Source: Bacteroidales bacterium (GTDB taxonomy: Bacteria; Bacteroidota; Bacteroidia; Bacteroidales; Lentimicrobiaceae). From it: a stretch of DNA of 64,000 nucleotides. Under the pieces are notes generated by a model that was given only the letters and a program-made list of their open reading frames with translations, had not been told where the DNA came from and ran no database searches. Both the position numbers and the translations under genes were made by a program. Shown here piece by piece: positions 27,836 through 36,941 of the stretch. The DNA lies in assembly GCA_022837485.1 (NCBI GenBank), contig JALHHH010000014.1, forward strand, positions 1-64,000, written 5' to 3'. The number at the start of each line of letters is the position of its first letter. The first letter of the stretch is position 1.

Positions 27836-28972
27836 ATGGAAAACTCACCGGTAAAACGGCTTTTTGAACCTTCGGGTTGCCTTTCGGCGGAAGGGCTTGA
27901 GCGGTATTGTGCCGGTTTCCTCACCCCCGAAGTCGCCCGTGCCGCAGCGGATCATATTTCGGAATGTGCTTTTTGTGCCATGGCTGCGGAAGGATATTCC
28001 GGTACTGAACCAGGCACCGCAGCAGAAGACCTGAGTGAAGTCAGAAAGAAACTGCAAGGGGAGCTTTTTATGCAGGATGCCGGCAAACTGCATGATGCAG
28101 CATCCGTCCAGATGGTACATACGACTCAATCATTCCGTCCGAGCCAAAATTCAATACCTCCACCGGACGACAATTCCCTGACCGGGCACAAACCACAATC
28201 CGGCTCCCCGGGTGAACGCGGCAATGTTCTGTACAGATATCTGGCTGTTGCCGGAATACTGGTTCTGATTGCAGTTGGTGCCCGGTTTATTCTCCTGTTC
28301 GATGGCAGGTCGCTAAACCAGCAGTACATCATTAAAAACGATGAAAGGTTGTACTCAGATGCAAACTTTGCTCTCACCGACGGGGAGGTAATAACAAGCG
28401 TGAGCGAAGAAGGAGGATTGCTTACATACGTTCCGCCGCCTCCCCTGCCGGCAGTTCCGCTTACAGTTGACGACGCACGGAGCGGCTCCGGTGAAGCTCC
28501 GGCAAAACCGGCTATAAAAAGCAAAACAAGCGTAATAGCGGAAATGCAAAAACCTGCATCCATGCCCGCTGTTGCGGATGAGGATTTGTATGAGAGGACG
28601 GAAGAAAGCATTACGGCCGGCCTGACTGTGATGGAGGAGGAAACCGATGAAGAAGAAATTTTTGTAGTGGTGGAGCAAATGCCCGGATACCCGGGCGGAC
28701 AGGAAGCCCTGCACAGGTTTCTTGCTGAAAATATCCGTTATCCAAAGGATGCAAGGGAAGCCGGCATACATGGAACGGTTTACGTTACGTTTGTGGTAGG
28801 CACGGATGGCAGGATTTCGAATATCCGCATACTTCGGGGGCTGTCTTCATCCACCGACCGGGAGGTAATCCGGGTACTGAACCTGATGCCGGCCTGGAAA
28901 CCGGGATATCAGCGCGGAAAACCCGTCAGAACACAGTTTGCAATGCCGGTAAGGTTTACTCTGGCGGGGTAG
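27836..28972 (+). CDS. Membrane protein with anti-sigma zinc-finger and TonB C-terminal domains
   Basis: A 378-residue hybrid. Residues 15-50 form a zinc anti-sigma-like domain with Cys25, His40, Cys44 and Cys47 (HxxxCxxC). A linker leads to one membrane helix near 133-152 (YLAVAGILVLIAVGARFILLF). A Pro/Glu-rich periplasmic spacer follows, and the last 95 residues are a TonB-type energy-transducer domain (YPKDAREAGIHGTVYVTFVV, IRILRG, PAWKPGYQRGKPV). Encoded right after an ECF sigma gene, it could hold the sigma factor at the membrane and respond to an outer-membrane signal through its TonB-like end. That link is inference; the domains are clear. Confidence 0.82.
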   Translation: MENSPVKRLFEPSGCLSAEGLERYCAGFLTPEVARAAADHISECAFCAMAAEGYSGTEPGTAAEDLSEVRKKLQGELFMQDAGKLHDAASVQMVHTTQSFRPSQNSIPPPDDNSLTGHKPQSGSPGERGNVLYRYLAVAGILVLIAVGARFILLFDGRSLNQQYIIKNDERLYSDANFALTDGEVITSVSEEGGLLTYVPPPPLPAVPLTVDDARSGSGEAPAKPAIKSKTSVIAEMQKPASMPAVADEDLYERTEESITAGLTVMEEETDEEEIFVVVEQMPGYPGGQEALHRFLAENIRYPKDAREAGIHGTVYVTFVVGTDGRISNIRILRGLSSSTDREVIRVLNLMPAWKPGYQRGKPVRTQFAMPVRFTLAG

Positions 28973-29238
28973 TTTTATCTTTGGGTTGATACGCCGGTCT
29001 AACTGCTTTTATTGTGTTTTTGAAACGTGCACTCGGAAATATTTACACCCGGTTTTGTGAATCTCCGGATCGATTTTTGCGGTAGGCCGCACCAGAAAAT
29101 TGGGATAATTCATACGGTTTGAACCGGAATATACTGCTTCAGGAGTTTTTTTACCGGGCAGGACCACGATTGAACAGGCCTTTTGGAAACGACAGTGTAA
29201 AAAATGTTAAAAATCCGGCAGGTTTTAGATTTAACCAC

Positions 29239-29246
29239 TATTTTTG
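29239..29246 (+). promoter_or_regulatory. Promoter -7 element (TATTTTTG)
   Basis: TATTTTTGC, giving the next gene a leader of about 150 nt. No clear -33 element. Confidence 0.5.
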
Positions 29247-29294
29247 CGAATGTTCCGTATCAGGGATTTAAGGAAACATTTTTACCGGGGTGTA

Positions 29295-29310
29295 TCACAA
29301 GTACTTGTGA
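29295..29310. promoter_or_regulatory. Perfect palindrome TCACAAGTACTTGTGA
   Basis: A 16-nt perfect palindrome between the predicted start of transcription and the lytic transglycosylase ATG. It may be a regulator site or part of the leader structure. Confidence 0.4.
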
Positions 29311-29402
29311 CAACAATCGCAGAGCTGAGAAATCCGGCTGCCCGATTTCTGGCAGTATTGTGATAATGTGCAGTCCGGTATCGAAATAAAACATACAATC
29401 CG

Positions 29403-31460
29403 ATGAAGCAACTCGTTTCACTGACACTTGCATTTTTTGTAATCATTCCGGTATTTATGCGCCTCCAGGCGCAGGTAAGCCCTGCAACGGACGCCGATAC
29501 CACAACAAATACCTTCGATTTTATCAAGGATGACTTTATTGCAGCTTCGCTCGACAGCCTGGCTGCCCTCCGGTATTTCGAAGGCTTTGAATGTCCGACC
29601 GACGAAACCCTGCGGGATGTGTTTGGCTTTACACCAGGATTTGTTCCCGTATATGCCGACTCCGTTTACTACAACAGGCTGAAAAAACTGGATGCTGCCA
29701 CACCAATAAATCTAACGTATAACCAGTATGTGAGAGACTACATTGAATTGTATGCTACTAAAAAGCGCGTGTTGATGCAGAGGGTTATGGGACTGGCGCA
29801 GATTTATTTTCCGATGTTTGAGGAGCAGCTCGATCGTCACAATATGCCGCTGGAACTGAAATACCTGGCAATTGTAGAATCGGCGCTTAATCCCGTTGCA
29901 AGATCAAGGGTTGGTGCCACCGGTCTGTGGCAGTTTATGTATGGCACGGGTAAGATGTACGATCTGAATGTTACCTCTCTTGTAGATGACCGACGCGACC
30001 CCCTTAAAGCTACCATAGCAGCCTGCGAGCATATGAACGATCTGTACAAAATGTACGGAGACTGGTTGCTGGTGCTGGCAGCCTATAACTCGGGAGCCGG
30101 TAATGTGAATAAGGCCATCCGTCGTTCTGGCGGAAAAATGGACTTCTGGCAGATCCGGCCGTTTCTGCCATTGGAAACCAGAGGGTACGTGCCTGCATTT
30201 ATTGCCGTAAACTACGTAATGAGCTATGCGGCTGAGCATAACCTCCGACCCGTTCAGCCGCTTTTCCACCATTTTGAGATAGATACCGTGGTGGTAAAGG
30301 ATGTTCTTAGCTTCAAACAAATTTCCACATCGCTGAACATCCCGGAAGATGAAATCGCCTTCCTGAATCCGGCTTATAAAAGTGGTGTAATCCCGGCAAC
30401 CAAAGACAACACCTACATTCTGAGGCTTCAGAAAAAATACATCGGCGACTTTGTAAACAACGAAGCCCGCCTTTATGCCATAAATGCCCAGGCCCAGAGT
30501 GAAAAGGAAGAAATTCTCTCTATGATGAAAACCGTTACCCAAGCGGAATATCACAAAGTTAAAAAGGGCGAGAGTCTGGGAGTACTTGCCCGTAAATACC
30601 ACTGCAGCGTTGAGGATCTCAAGCGCTGGAACAAGCTGCGGTCAACCAACCTTCAGATCGGTCAGCGGCTGATCGTAAGACCCGAAGTATCGGTACCGGC
30701 AAATTATGCTCTTTCAAAATCCAAAACAACTTCGAATGCACCGTCACGGGAGGAAGCAGCGAACACTGCAGCGCATCAAAACGGTGAACCGGGCCGGACA
30801 GAAAACGTTTACCATAAGGTGAAAGCTGGCGAAACCCTCGGGAAAATAGCCTCTTCCTATAATACCACCGTTGCAAAAATCCAGTCGTTGAATAATCTTA
30901 GTTCAACGAATATTAAAATAGGCGAAAACCTTTTGGTAGCCAGAAAACAAGTGGCCGAATCCTCTGACAACCAGCTCGCTGAAGCTGTAACGGGCGAAGG
31001 GGTAGCCGAGAATGCGGATACCGGCGCCGAAAATACGGTTCCTGACCAGAACAACGATTCCGCAAGTGTTAAGGTGGTTACAAAAACCGTGAATAAATAC
31101 CACCAGGTAAAATCGGGTGAAACCCTGGGCGGTATAGCCGAAAGATACAAAACCTCCATTTCAAGCATCCGAAGCTGGAACAATATACAAGGGAACATCA
31201 TCCGAACGGGCCAGAAACTCGTTGTCGGGAAAACCTCCGTTACAGAACGCATCGAATTCGCAGAAACGCAAACTCCGGCTAAAAAAGGCAGCGGGGATCA
31301 GAATTTTCGCTACTACACCGTACAACAGGGCGATACCCTTTGGAAAATAGCACAGAAGTACGAAGGTGTGACGGTTGAGGAAATCAAAAAACTCAACAAC
31401 ATCATCAATGAAAAGGATCTCAGACCCGGACAGAAAATCAAGGTAAACATCCTGTCGTGA
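29403..31460 (+). CDS. mltD: LysM-containing lytic transglycosylase (MltD-like)
   Basis: A 685-residue cell-wall enzyme that cleaves peptidoglycan glycan strands to 1,6-anhydro ends. It has a signal peptide, then an SLT/GH23 domain near residues 145-260 with the catalytic Glu in LAIVESALNP, followed by GATGLWQFMYGTG and LAAYNSGAGNV. A degenerate LysM-like segment follows near 300-350, and four clear LysM repeats begin near residues 382, 468, 565 and 636 (for example YHKVKKGESLGVLARKY and YYTVQQGDTLWKIAQKY). The linkers are Ser/Thr/Glu-rich. It is longer than Escherichia coli MltD because of the extra repeats. Confidence 0.93.
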   Translation: MKQLVSLTLAFFVIIPVFMRLQAQVSPATDADTTTNTFDFIKDDFIAASLDSLAALRYFEGFECPTDETLRDVFGFTPGFVPVYADSVYYNRLKKLDAATPINLTYNQYVRDYIELYATKKRVLMQRVMGLAQIYFPMFEEQLDRHNMPLELKYLAIVESALNPVARSRVGATGLWQFMYGTGKMYDLNVTSLVDDRRDPLKATIAACEHMNDLYKMYGDWLLVLAAYNSGAGNVNKAIRRSGGKMDFWQIRPFLPLETRGYVPAFIAVNYVMSYAAEHNLRPVQPLFHHFEIDTVVVKDVLSFKQISTSLNIPEDEIAFLNPAYKSGVIPATKDNTYILRLQKKYIGDFVNNEARLYAINAQAQSEKEEILSMMKTVTQAEYHKVKKGESLGVLARKYHCSVEDLKRWNKLRSTNLQIGQRLIVRPEVSVPANYALSKSKTTSNAPSREEAANTAAHQNGEPGRTENVYHKVKAGETLGKIASSYNTTVAKIQSLNNLSSTNIKIGENLLVARKQVAESSDNQLAEAVTGEGVAENADTGAENTVPDQNNDSASVKVVTKTVNKYHQVKSGETLGGIAERYKTSISSIRSWNNIQGNIIRTGQKLVVGKTSVTERIEFAETQTPAKKGSGDQNFRYYTVQQGDTLWKIAQKYEGVTVEEIKKLNNIINEKDLRPGQKIKVNILS

Positions 31461-31518
31461 TCGGCAGTCAGCCTTTTTTTGTTAACGGTTCGGTTCATTT
31501 ATATATCCAATAAACAGG

Positions 31519-31526
31519 TAACTTTG
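31519..31526 (+). promoter_or_regulatory. Promoter -7 element (TAACTTTG) for the DUF4837 gene
   Basis: TAACTTTGT about 55 nt before the ATG at 31582. Confidence 0.5.
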
Positions 31527-31581
31527 TCCGTTATCAGGTATACGCTCTCCTGTTACGAAATCTTAATCATTTCAGGCTGAT

Positions 31582-32586
31582 ATGAAAAAAACATCCGGAA
31601 GAATACTTTCCCTGCTGATGCTGCCGGGAATAATTGCTGCATTTTCGTCGTGCGACACCGAAACAACCACAAAACCATCTTCAACGGGTCAATCGTCGGA
31701 AATCGTCGTAGTGTCGGAAAACAATCTGTGGAAAAGCTCTGCAGGCGATACCATTCGCGACTTTTTCGATGGCCCGTTTCCGGGAATGCCTCAGCCTGAA
31801 CCTTTGTATAAACTGATTCAGGTAAAGGTTGACGGCTTTGGGAAATTGCTTCAAAACCACCGAAATATCTTTATTATCGCCATCGACAGCTCACTTACGG
31901 CACCCAAAATTGAAATCAGACGGAATGTCTGGGCCAAGCCGCAAAGGGTTGTCAAAATTTCATCCCATACCATTGAAGGGATAAAAGAACTATTCATCGA
32001 ACGCCGCGAAGAAATCCTGAACCTGTTTGATAACGCAGAAATTGAAAAAATTCAGGAACTCTACCGAAAAAATTTCAACCTCGATGCGATCAAGGCCATA
32101 CGCAATAAATTCGGGCTGGATCTGAACGTGCCGAAAGATTATTACCTGGCAGTGGATACAAATAACTTTATCTGGCTTCGCCGTGAAACCAATGTGATGA
32201 GCCAGGGAATCCTTATTTATGCCTATCCCTATACCGACACCCTGGCATTTAATGCCAACAAAATAAGATCGATACGCAACCAGTTCACACAACTATACGT
32301 TCCCGGTCCGGGCGAAGGGTCGTTTATGATTATTGCGGAAGACGTTATGCCGCCCGCAGCCCGCACCATCACACTGAAAGACATGCGATCGACCGAAATG
32401 CGCGGATTGTGGGAGGTGCGTAAAGACTTTATGGGTGGTCCTTTCCTCAACTATACCTTCGTTGACACAAAAAACAACATGGTGATCGGCCTCGACGGCT
32501 ATGTGTATGCCCCCAATCAGTCGAAACGAAATTACCTGAAACAGGTTCAGGCCGTATTGCTGAGCTTTAAATTTCTTGAAAACTAA
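31582..32586 (+). CDS. DUF4837 family lipoprotein
   Basis: A 334-residue lipoprotein (signal ending AAFSSCDTE) of the DUF4837 family, which is typical of Bacteroidota and has no assigned function. The family features are visible: an early EIVVVSENNLWKSSAGDTIRDFF segment, a central LFDNAEIEKIQELYRKNF helix, and a C-terminal TEMRGLWEVRKDFMGGPFLNYTF with GLDGYVYAPNQSKRNYLKQ. It is probably attached to the outer membrane. It stands alone with its own promoter. Confidence 0.85.
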   Translation: MKKTSGRILSLLMLPGIIAAFSSCDTETTTKPSSTGQSSEIVVVSENNLWKSSAGDTIRDFFDGPFPGMPQPEPLYKLIQVKVDGFGKLLQNHRNIFIIAIDSSLTAPKIEIRRNVWAKPQRVVKISSHTIEGIKELFIERREEILNLFDNAEIEKIQELYRKNFNLDAIKAIRNKFGLDLNVPKDYYLAVDTNNFIWLRRETNVMSQGILIYAYPYTDTLAFNANKIRSIRNQFTQLYVPGPGEGSFMIIAEDVMPPAARTITLKDMRSTEMRGLWEVRKDFMGGPFLNYTFVDTKNNMVIGLDGYVYAPNQSKRNYLKQVQAVLLSFKFLEN

Positions 32587-32625
32587 GCCCTAAGAAATAC
32601 AGACTGAAATTTTCTTCCCGAAAAC

Positions 32626-32657
32626 TTGCAGTACGCTGTTTTTATGTTGTACATTTG
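32626..32657 (+). promoter_or_regulatory. Promoter of the TetR-led export operon
   Basis: TTG (32626-32628) is followed after 21 nt by TACATTTG (32650-32657), a good Bacteroidota promoter 30 nt upstream of the TetR gene. Confidence 0.7.
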
Positions 32658-32670
32658 ACCATCTGGTTAA
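32655..32670. promoter_or_regulatory. Candidate TetR operator
   Basis: TTGACCATCTGGTTAA is an imperfect palindrome overlapping the end of the -7 element. A second TGGTTAA follows at 32678-32684. The position suits self-repression by the TetR protein encoded next. Confidence 0.45.
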
Positions 32671-32686
32671 ATTATTTGGTTAAGGC

Positions 32687-33298
32687 ATGGGTTCGATCGA
32701 CAGCAAAACGGAAGAAATAATATTCAGGGCTGCAAGAAAAGTGTTCACCCGTAAAGGATTTGACGGAGCCCGTATGCAGGAGATTGCCGATGAAGCGGGG
32801 ATCAACAAAGCCCTGCTTCACTACTACTTCCGCAACAAGGATAAGCTTTTCGACCGGGTATTCCGGGATGTGGTGAAGTCGACTCTTCCGCAACTGATTG
32901 GCATTATGAATTCCGACATGCCACTTTTCGATAAAATCCGTACATTCACATCAACCTATATCGACATTCTTTCGGGCAATCCGGAATTCGCAGGTTTTGT
33001 TTTCCATGAGCTCAGCCGCAATCCATACCGTCTTCTGGAAAGTTTGAAAGAAAGCGGACCAAATCTCAGGGTGCTCGAAAACCAGATAAAAGAAGCTGCC
33101 CTATCGGGTAAAATTGAGTATATACCGGTTACCCATCTTGTTGTAAACATGATGTCGCTCATTGCTCTGCCTTTTATCGCTCAGCCGGTCATTATGGGGA
33201 TGTTTTCGATGAATCCGGAAGATTTTGATGCATTCATAAGGGAACGTAAGGAGTTGGTTCCGCAAACGATTATCCATTCCATAATAAAAAGGCCATGA
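32687..33298 (+). CDS. TetR/AcrR family regulator
   Basis: A 203-residue repressor. The helix-turn-helix is at about residues 25-60 (GARMQEIADEAGINKALLHYYFRNKDKLFDRVF). The C-terminal ligand-binding half has a TetR_C-type pattern with VFHELSRNPYRLL. It overlaps the TolC gene by 4 nt and heads an operon of efflux genes, so it very likely controls them, much as CecR controls ybhGFSR in Escherichia coli. The inducing compound is unknown. Confidence 0.92.
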   Translation: MGSIDSKTEEIIFRAARKVFTRKGFDGARMQEIADEAGINKALLHYYFRNKDKLFDRVFRDVVKSTLPQLIGIMNSDMPLFDKIRTFTSTYIDILSGNPEFAGFVFHELSRNPYRLLESLKESGPNLRVLENQIKEAALSGKIEYIPVTHLVVNMMSLIALPFIAQPVIMGMFSMNPEDFDAFIRERKELVPQTIIHSIIKRP

Positions 33299-34596
33299 AA
33301 AAATTTGCTTTCTGTCTGGCCGTGACTTTAACTATTGCCGCTGCCGCTGGCGCGCAGTCCGCCGTAGTTCTGACCCTGGATTCGTGCCACAAACAGGCCA
33401 TCAGGATGAATCCGGCAGGATTGCAGGCAGAGCTTTATCCGGAGATACACCGGATTCAGAAGGAAGCGCTCCACACCCGGCAATTGCCGCAGATGAACTT
33501 CAACGGGCAAGCCTCCTGGCAATCGGACGTTACGGAACTGCCCATCCGCCTTCCGGGACTTGATATCCCCGAAATCGCACACGACCAGTACAAGATATGG
33601 GCAGAGGTTAGTCAGCTTGTATGGGATGGTGGCAGCATAAACCGGCAAATGGTCAACGACCGGATTGATATGCTGATCCATATCAACGCGGTAGAAGTGG
33701 AAAACTACCGCTTGCTGGAAAATGTAAACCAGATTTATTTCAGCATCCTGAGTCTCCGGGAAAACGAAAAACTGCTCCGTGCTGCCATGGATGAACTTTA
33801 TGCACGCCTAAAAAATGTAAGAGCCGGAATAGAAAACGGCACAATGCTTCCGTCGAATGCAGCCGTGCTGGATGCAGAAATAACCGGCATCGAACAGATG
33901 CTGACCGAAACCGGATATAACCAAACCATGGCATTGTACAGACTGGAAGAGCTCTGTGGCTTGGAAAACGTCCGGTATGCCGAACTCGAAATGCCGCATT
34001 ACGAAGAGCTGCCTGCCCCGGATACCGGAGGAAGACCCGAGTATGAGTCCTTTCTGCTCGAGAAACGGAGACTTTCCGGCATTCAGGAGCTTAACAGGCT
34101 GAGCCGAAGACCCTGGATATCAGCTTATTCTTCCATAGGTTACGGAAGACCCGGGCTCAATATGCTGTCGAACGATTTTGAACCGTATGCCCTGCTGGGA
34201 GCCAGGCTTTCGTGGAATATTCACGACTGGGGAAAGATGAAAAAGCAGGAAGAAATTCTGGTTCTGCAGGAGCAAATAGTTGACACACGACTGGAAACCT
34301 ACGAACGAAACCAGAGGATTGCGCTTCAGACGCTGAGGCAGGAAGTCAGCAAAATTGAACACCTGATAGCTGCCGACCACCGCATCATCAGCCTGAGAAA
34401 ACAGACGGCTGCTGCTGCTTCAGCACGACTGGACCAGGGAATCATCACATCATCGGAATATCTGACCGATTACAATGCTCTGCTCAGGGCAGAGTTGAAC
34501 CTGAGCCTGAACCGAATCCGCCTGGAACAGGTAAAACTCAATTACATCAGCACATCGGGATTGCTTAACAACCTTACAAAAACCACTGAAAAATGA
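33295..34596 (+). CDS. TolC family outer membrane efflux protein
   Basis: A 433-residue outer-membrane channel protein with a signal peptide (FAFCLAVTLTIAAAAGAQ). It has two OEP repeats rich in coiled-coil helices (ALHTRQLPQMNFNGQASWQSD, LSWNIHDWGKMKKQEEILVLQEQIVDTRLETYERNQ). It overlaps both neighbours by 4 nt, showing tight co-translation with the TetR and HlyD genes. It would supply the exit duct for the ABC exporter encoded downstream. Confidence 0.9.
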   Translation: MKKFAFCLAVTLTIAAAAGAQSAVVLTLDSCHKQAIRMNPAGLQAELYPEIHRIQKEALHTRQLPQMNFNGQASWQSDVTELPIRLPGLDIPEIAHDQYKIWAEVSQLVWDGGSINRQMVNDRIDMLIHINAVEVENYRLLENVNQIYFSILSLRENEKLLRAAMDELYARLKNVRAGIENGTMLPSNAAVLDAEITGIEQMLTETGYNQTMALYRLEELCGLENVRYAELEMPHYEELPAPDTGGRPEYESFLLEKRRLSGIQELNRLSRRPWISAYSSIGYGRPGLNMLSNDFEPYALLGARLSWNIHDWGKMKKQEEILVLQEQIVDTRLETYERNQRIALQTLRQEVSKIEHLIAADHRIISLRKQTAAAASARLDQGIITSSEYLTDYNALLRAELNLSLNRIRLEQVKLNYISTSGLLNNLTKTTEK

Positions 34597-35483
34597 AACG
34601 CAGACTCCTGAATCTGTGCATCTGCATACTGGCGACCGTTGCCATATCGTGCAACCGCAACAACCGGACATCCGACGCATACGGCAATTTTGAAGCCGTG
34701 GAAACAACTGTATCGGCCGAAGCAAGCGGAAAGATTCTTTGGCTTGTGGCGGTTGAGGGACAAGTTGTTGCAGCCGGAGATACGGCCGGACTTATCGATA
34801 CCACCGACCTGCATCTGAGGGTAAGGCAACTTATGGCACAGCGGTCGGCACTGCAGGCAAAAGCAGCCGGTATTACAGCTCAGGCCGGAGTGCACCGGCA
34901 GCAAAAAGAAAATCTGTCGAAAGACAAAACCAGAATCGAAAATCTGCTGATGGAGGAAGCTGCCACTCCCAAACAGCTCGACGATATTACTGGGGCAATC
35001 GCTGTTGCCGACAGACAGATAGATGCGGTAAAGGCACAACTGCTCAGTCTGGAAGGCGAAATCGGGGTGGTAGATGCACAGCTCGCTCAGGTAAGAGAGT
35101 CGCTCAAACGCTGCTACATCATACATCCCGTTAGCGGCACCGTTCTGAACCGTTTTGCCGAAGCCGGAGAAATAAGCGCTTACGGTAAGCCATTGTTCCG
35201 GGTTGCGGATATGGAAACCATGGATTTACGTGTATACATAAGCGGCGATATGCTGTCGGCCGTAAAAACCGGAGATGAAGCCGAAGTTCTGATCGACACT
35301 CCGGAGGGATTGAAAAAGCTGGGGGGAACCGTAACATGGATTTCACCGACGGCCGAATTTACGCCACGCATCATCCAAACCCGTGAAGAACGCGTTACCC
35401 TGGTATATGCCGTAAAACTAAACGTTAAAAACGATGGAAGTCTGAAAATTTCCATGCCCGCAGAAGTTAATTTCAATAAATAA
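34593..35483 (+). CDS. HlyD/YbhG-like membrane fusion protein
   Basis: A 296-residue periplasmic adaptor with a lipoprotein signal (CILATVAISCNRN). The biotinyl-lipoyl-like hairpin (VSAEASGKILWLVAVEGQVVAAGDTAGLIDTTDL) is followed by a long coiled coil (residues about 75-165) and a beta-barrel domain (YIIHPVSGTVLNRFAEAGEISAYGKPLF). It matches the YbhG-type adaptors that pair with double-ATPase ABC-2 exporters. It starts inside the last codons of the TolC gene. Confidence 0.9.
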   Translation: MKRRLLNLCICILATVAISCNRNNRTSDAYGNFEAVETTVSAEASGKILWLVAVEGQVVAAGDTAGLIDTTDLHLRVRQLMAQRSALQAKAAGITAQAGVHRQQKENLSKDKTRIENLLMEEAATPKQLDDITGAIAVADRQIDAVKAQLLSLEGEIGVVDAQLAQVRESLKRCYIIHPVSGTVLNRFAEAGEISAYGKPLFRVADMETMDLRVYISGDMLSAVKTGDEAEVLIDTPEGLKKLGGTVTWISPTAEFTPRIIQTREERVTLVYAVKLNVKNDGSLKISMPAEVNFNK

Positions 35484-35516
35484 TCAACCTTTAATTATTC
35501 ATCAAAACCGACAACT

Positions 35517-35996
35517 ATGAAAAACACCCTGATTACACTTAGTCTGACCATGGCTCTGTTGTTCCCCGCCGCACTGAGTGCACAGGCTCCGGCCGACCGG
35601 ATCATTGGTTTCTACCTTACTTACGACGACGATACCGGAAAGGAGAAGTCACAGGTCAGAATCTACAAAGCTGCAAACGGCAAGTACGAAGGCGAGATTG
35701 TATGGCTTAAAGAGCCTAAGGAAACCGATGGAAGCGAGAAACTTGACAAAAACAACCCCGAAGCCAGACTGCAAAAGCGCAAGATCCTGGGACTGGTTAT
35801 CCTGAAAGACTTCAAATACGACGCTTCTGCCGGAGAGTGGAGCGGCGGAACCATATACAATCCAAGCAGTGGTAAGACATACAACAGCTATATAAAACTC
35901 GACGGCAAAAAGGCCAATGTAAGGGGGTATATAGGAAAATCGTGGATGGGACTTGGAAAAACTGCCGTTTGGACAAAGGAAGAGACCAGGAGATAA
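35517..35996 (+). CDS. DUF2147 domain secreted protein
   Basis: A 159-residue secreted protein (signal ...LFPAALSAQ) of the DUF2147 family: IIGFYLTYDDDTGKEKSQVRIYKAANGKYEGEIVWLKEP, then LVILKDFKYDASAGEWSGGTIYNPSSGKTYNSYIKLDGKKANVRGYIG. These small beta-rich proteins may bind lipids or small molecules. Its place inside the export operon, between the adaptor and the ATPase genes, suggests a substrate-related role, which is inference. Confidence 0.9.
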   Translation: MKNTLITLSLTMALLFPAALSAQAPADRIIGFYLTYDDDTGKEKSQVRIYKAANGKYEGEIVWLKEPKETDGSEKLDKNNPEARLQKRKILGLVILKDFKYDASAGEWSGGTIYNPSSGKTYNSYIKLDGKKANVRGYIGKSWMGLGKTAVWTKEETRR

Positions 35997-36005
35997 TAAG
36001 CTTAC

Positions 36006-36941
36006 ATGCCTGAAGTATCCATCACCGGTGAAGGAGTCGGAAAATCCTACGGAACAACCACAGCGCTGAAAAGTCTGGATTTTACCGTTAACAAAGGAGA
36101 GGTCTTCGGATTTATCGGTCCCGACGGGGCGGGTAAAACCACGCTGTTCCGCATCCTGACCACCCTTTTGCTGCCCGGCAGCGGTAAGGTTAGAGTAGAA
36201 GGTTATGATGTGGTAAAGGATTACCGCATCCTTCGCCGGATTCTCGGGTACATGCCCGGCAGGTTCTCGCTATATCACGACCTGAGCGTAGAGGAAAACC
36301 TGCGCTTCTTTGCCGGCATTTTCGGCGTAGATGTGCGTGAGAATTATCATTTGGTTAAAGACATCTACGGCCAGATAGAACCGTTTGCAAAGCGAAAAGC
36401 CGGAAAACTCTCGGGTGGGATGAAACAAAAACTGGCACTCTCGTGTGCCCTTATTCACGAACCGGTGGTACTGGTGCTTGATGAACCGACGACCGGAGTG
36501 GATGCCGTTTCGCGCCGCGAATTCTGGGAAATGCTGATGCGACTAAAAACCGGAGGAATAACCATCGTAGTTTCCACACCTTACATGGACGAAGCCATGC
36601 GTTGCGACCGGGTAGCTCTTATGCAGCAGGGGAATATAATGACAACCGGAACCCCACAGTCTATCACCGCAGCCTTCCCGCATAAAATATACCGGATCAA
36701 GGGTTCCGCTGCGCTGAATATTCTCAGTCTGACCCGGAAAATGAAGCATATCCGCAGCGCGGAACTTTTCGGGGATGCTGTGCATATTAGCACGGAAAAT
36801 ACGGATCAGGCTCCGACGGCCGCAGAAATCAGCCAGTACCTATCGGCACAGGGACTGGGCAGACATATTATTTCGGAAGCCGTTGCCGGGATTGAAGACT
36901 GCTTCATTGACCTGATGAAACAACCGGACCGGCATGTATGA
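36006..36941 (+). CDS. ABC-2 exporter ATP-binding protein, first half
   Basis: A 311-residue ATPase with all motifs: Walker A GPDGAGKTT, Q-loop region, signature LSGGMKQKL, Walker B VLVLDEPTTGVD, then a C-terminal 90-residue extension. It corresponds to the first ATPase half of YbhF. It overlaps the next ATPase gene by 8 nt, consistent with a split of the YbhF double ATPase into two chains. Confidence 0.93.
   Translation: MPEVSITGEGVGKSYGTTTALKSLDFTVNKGEVFGFIGPDGAGKTTLFRILTTLLLPGSGKVRVEGYDVVKDYRILRRILGYMPGRFSLYHDLSVEENLRFFAGIFGVDVRENYHLVKDIYGQIEPFAKRKAGKLSGGMKQKLALSCALIHEPVVLVLDEPTTGVDAVSRREFWEMLMRLKTGGITIVVSTPYMDEAMRCDRVALMQQGNIMTTGTPQSITAAFPHKIYRIKGSAALNILSLTRKMKHIRSAELFGDAVHISTENTDQAPTAAEISQYLSAQGLGRHIISEAVAGIEDCFIDLMKQPDRHV

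Larger units (their letters stand above)
28973..29402. other. Intergenic region upstream of the lytic transglycosylase gene
   Basis: A 430-bp gap with a TATTTTTG element (29239-29246) and a 16-nt perfect palindrome (29295-29310) in the predicted leader. The rest shows no coding potential. Confidence 0.5.
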
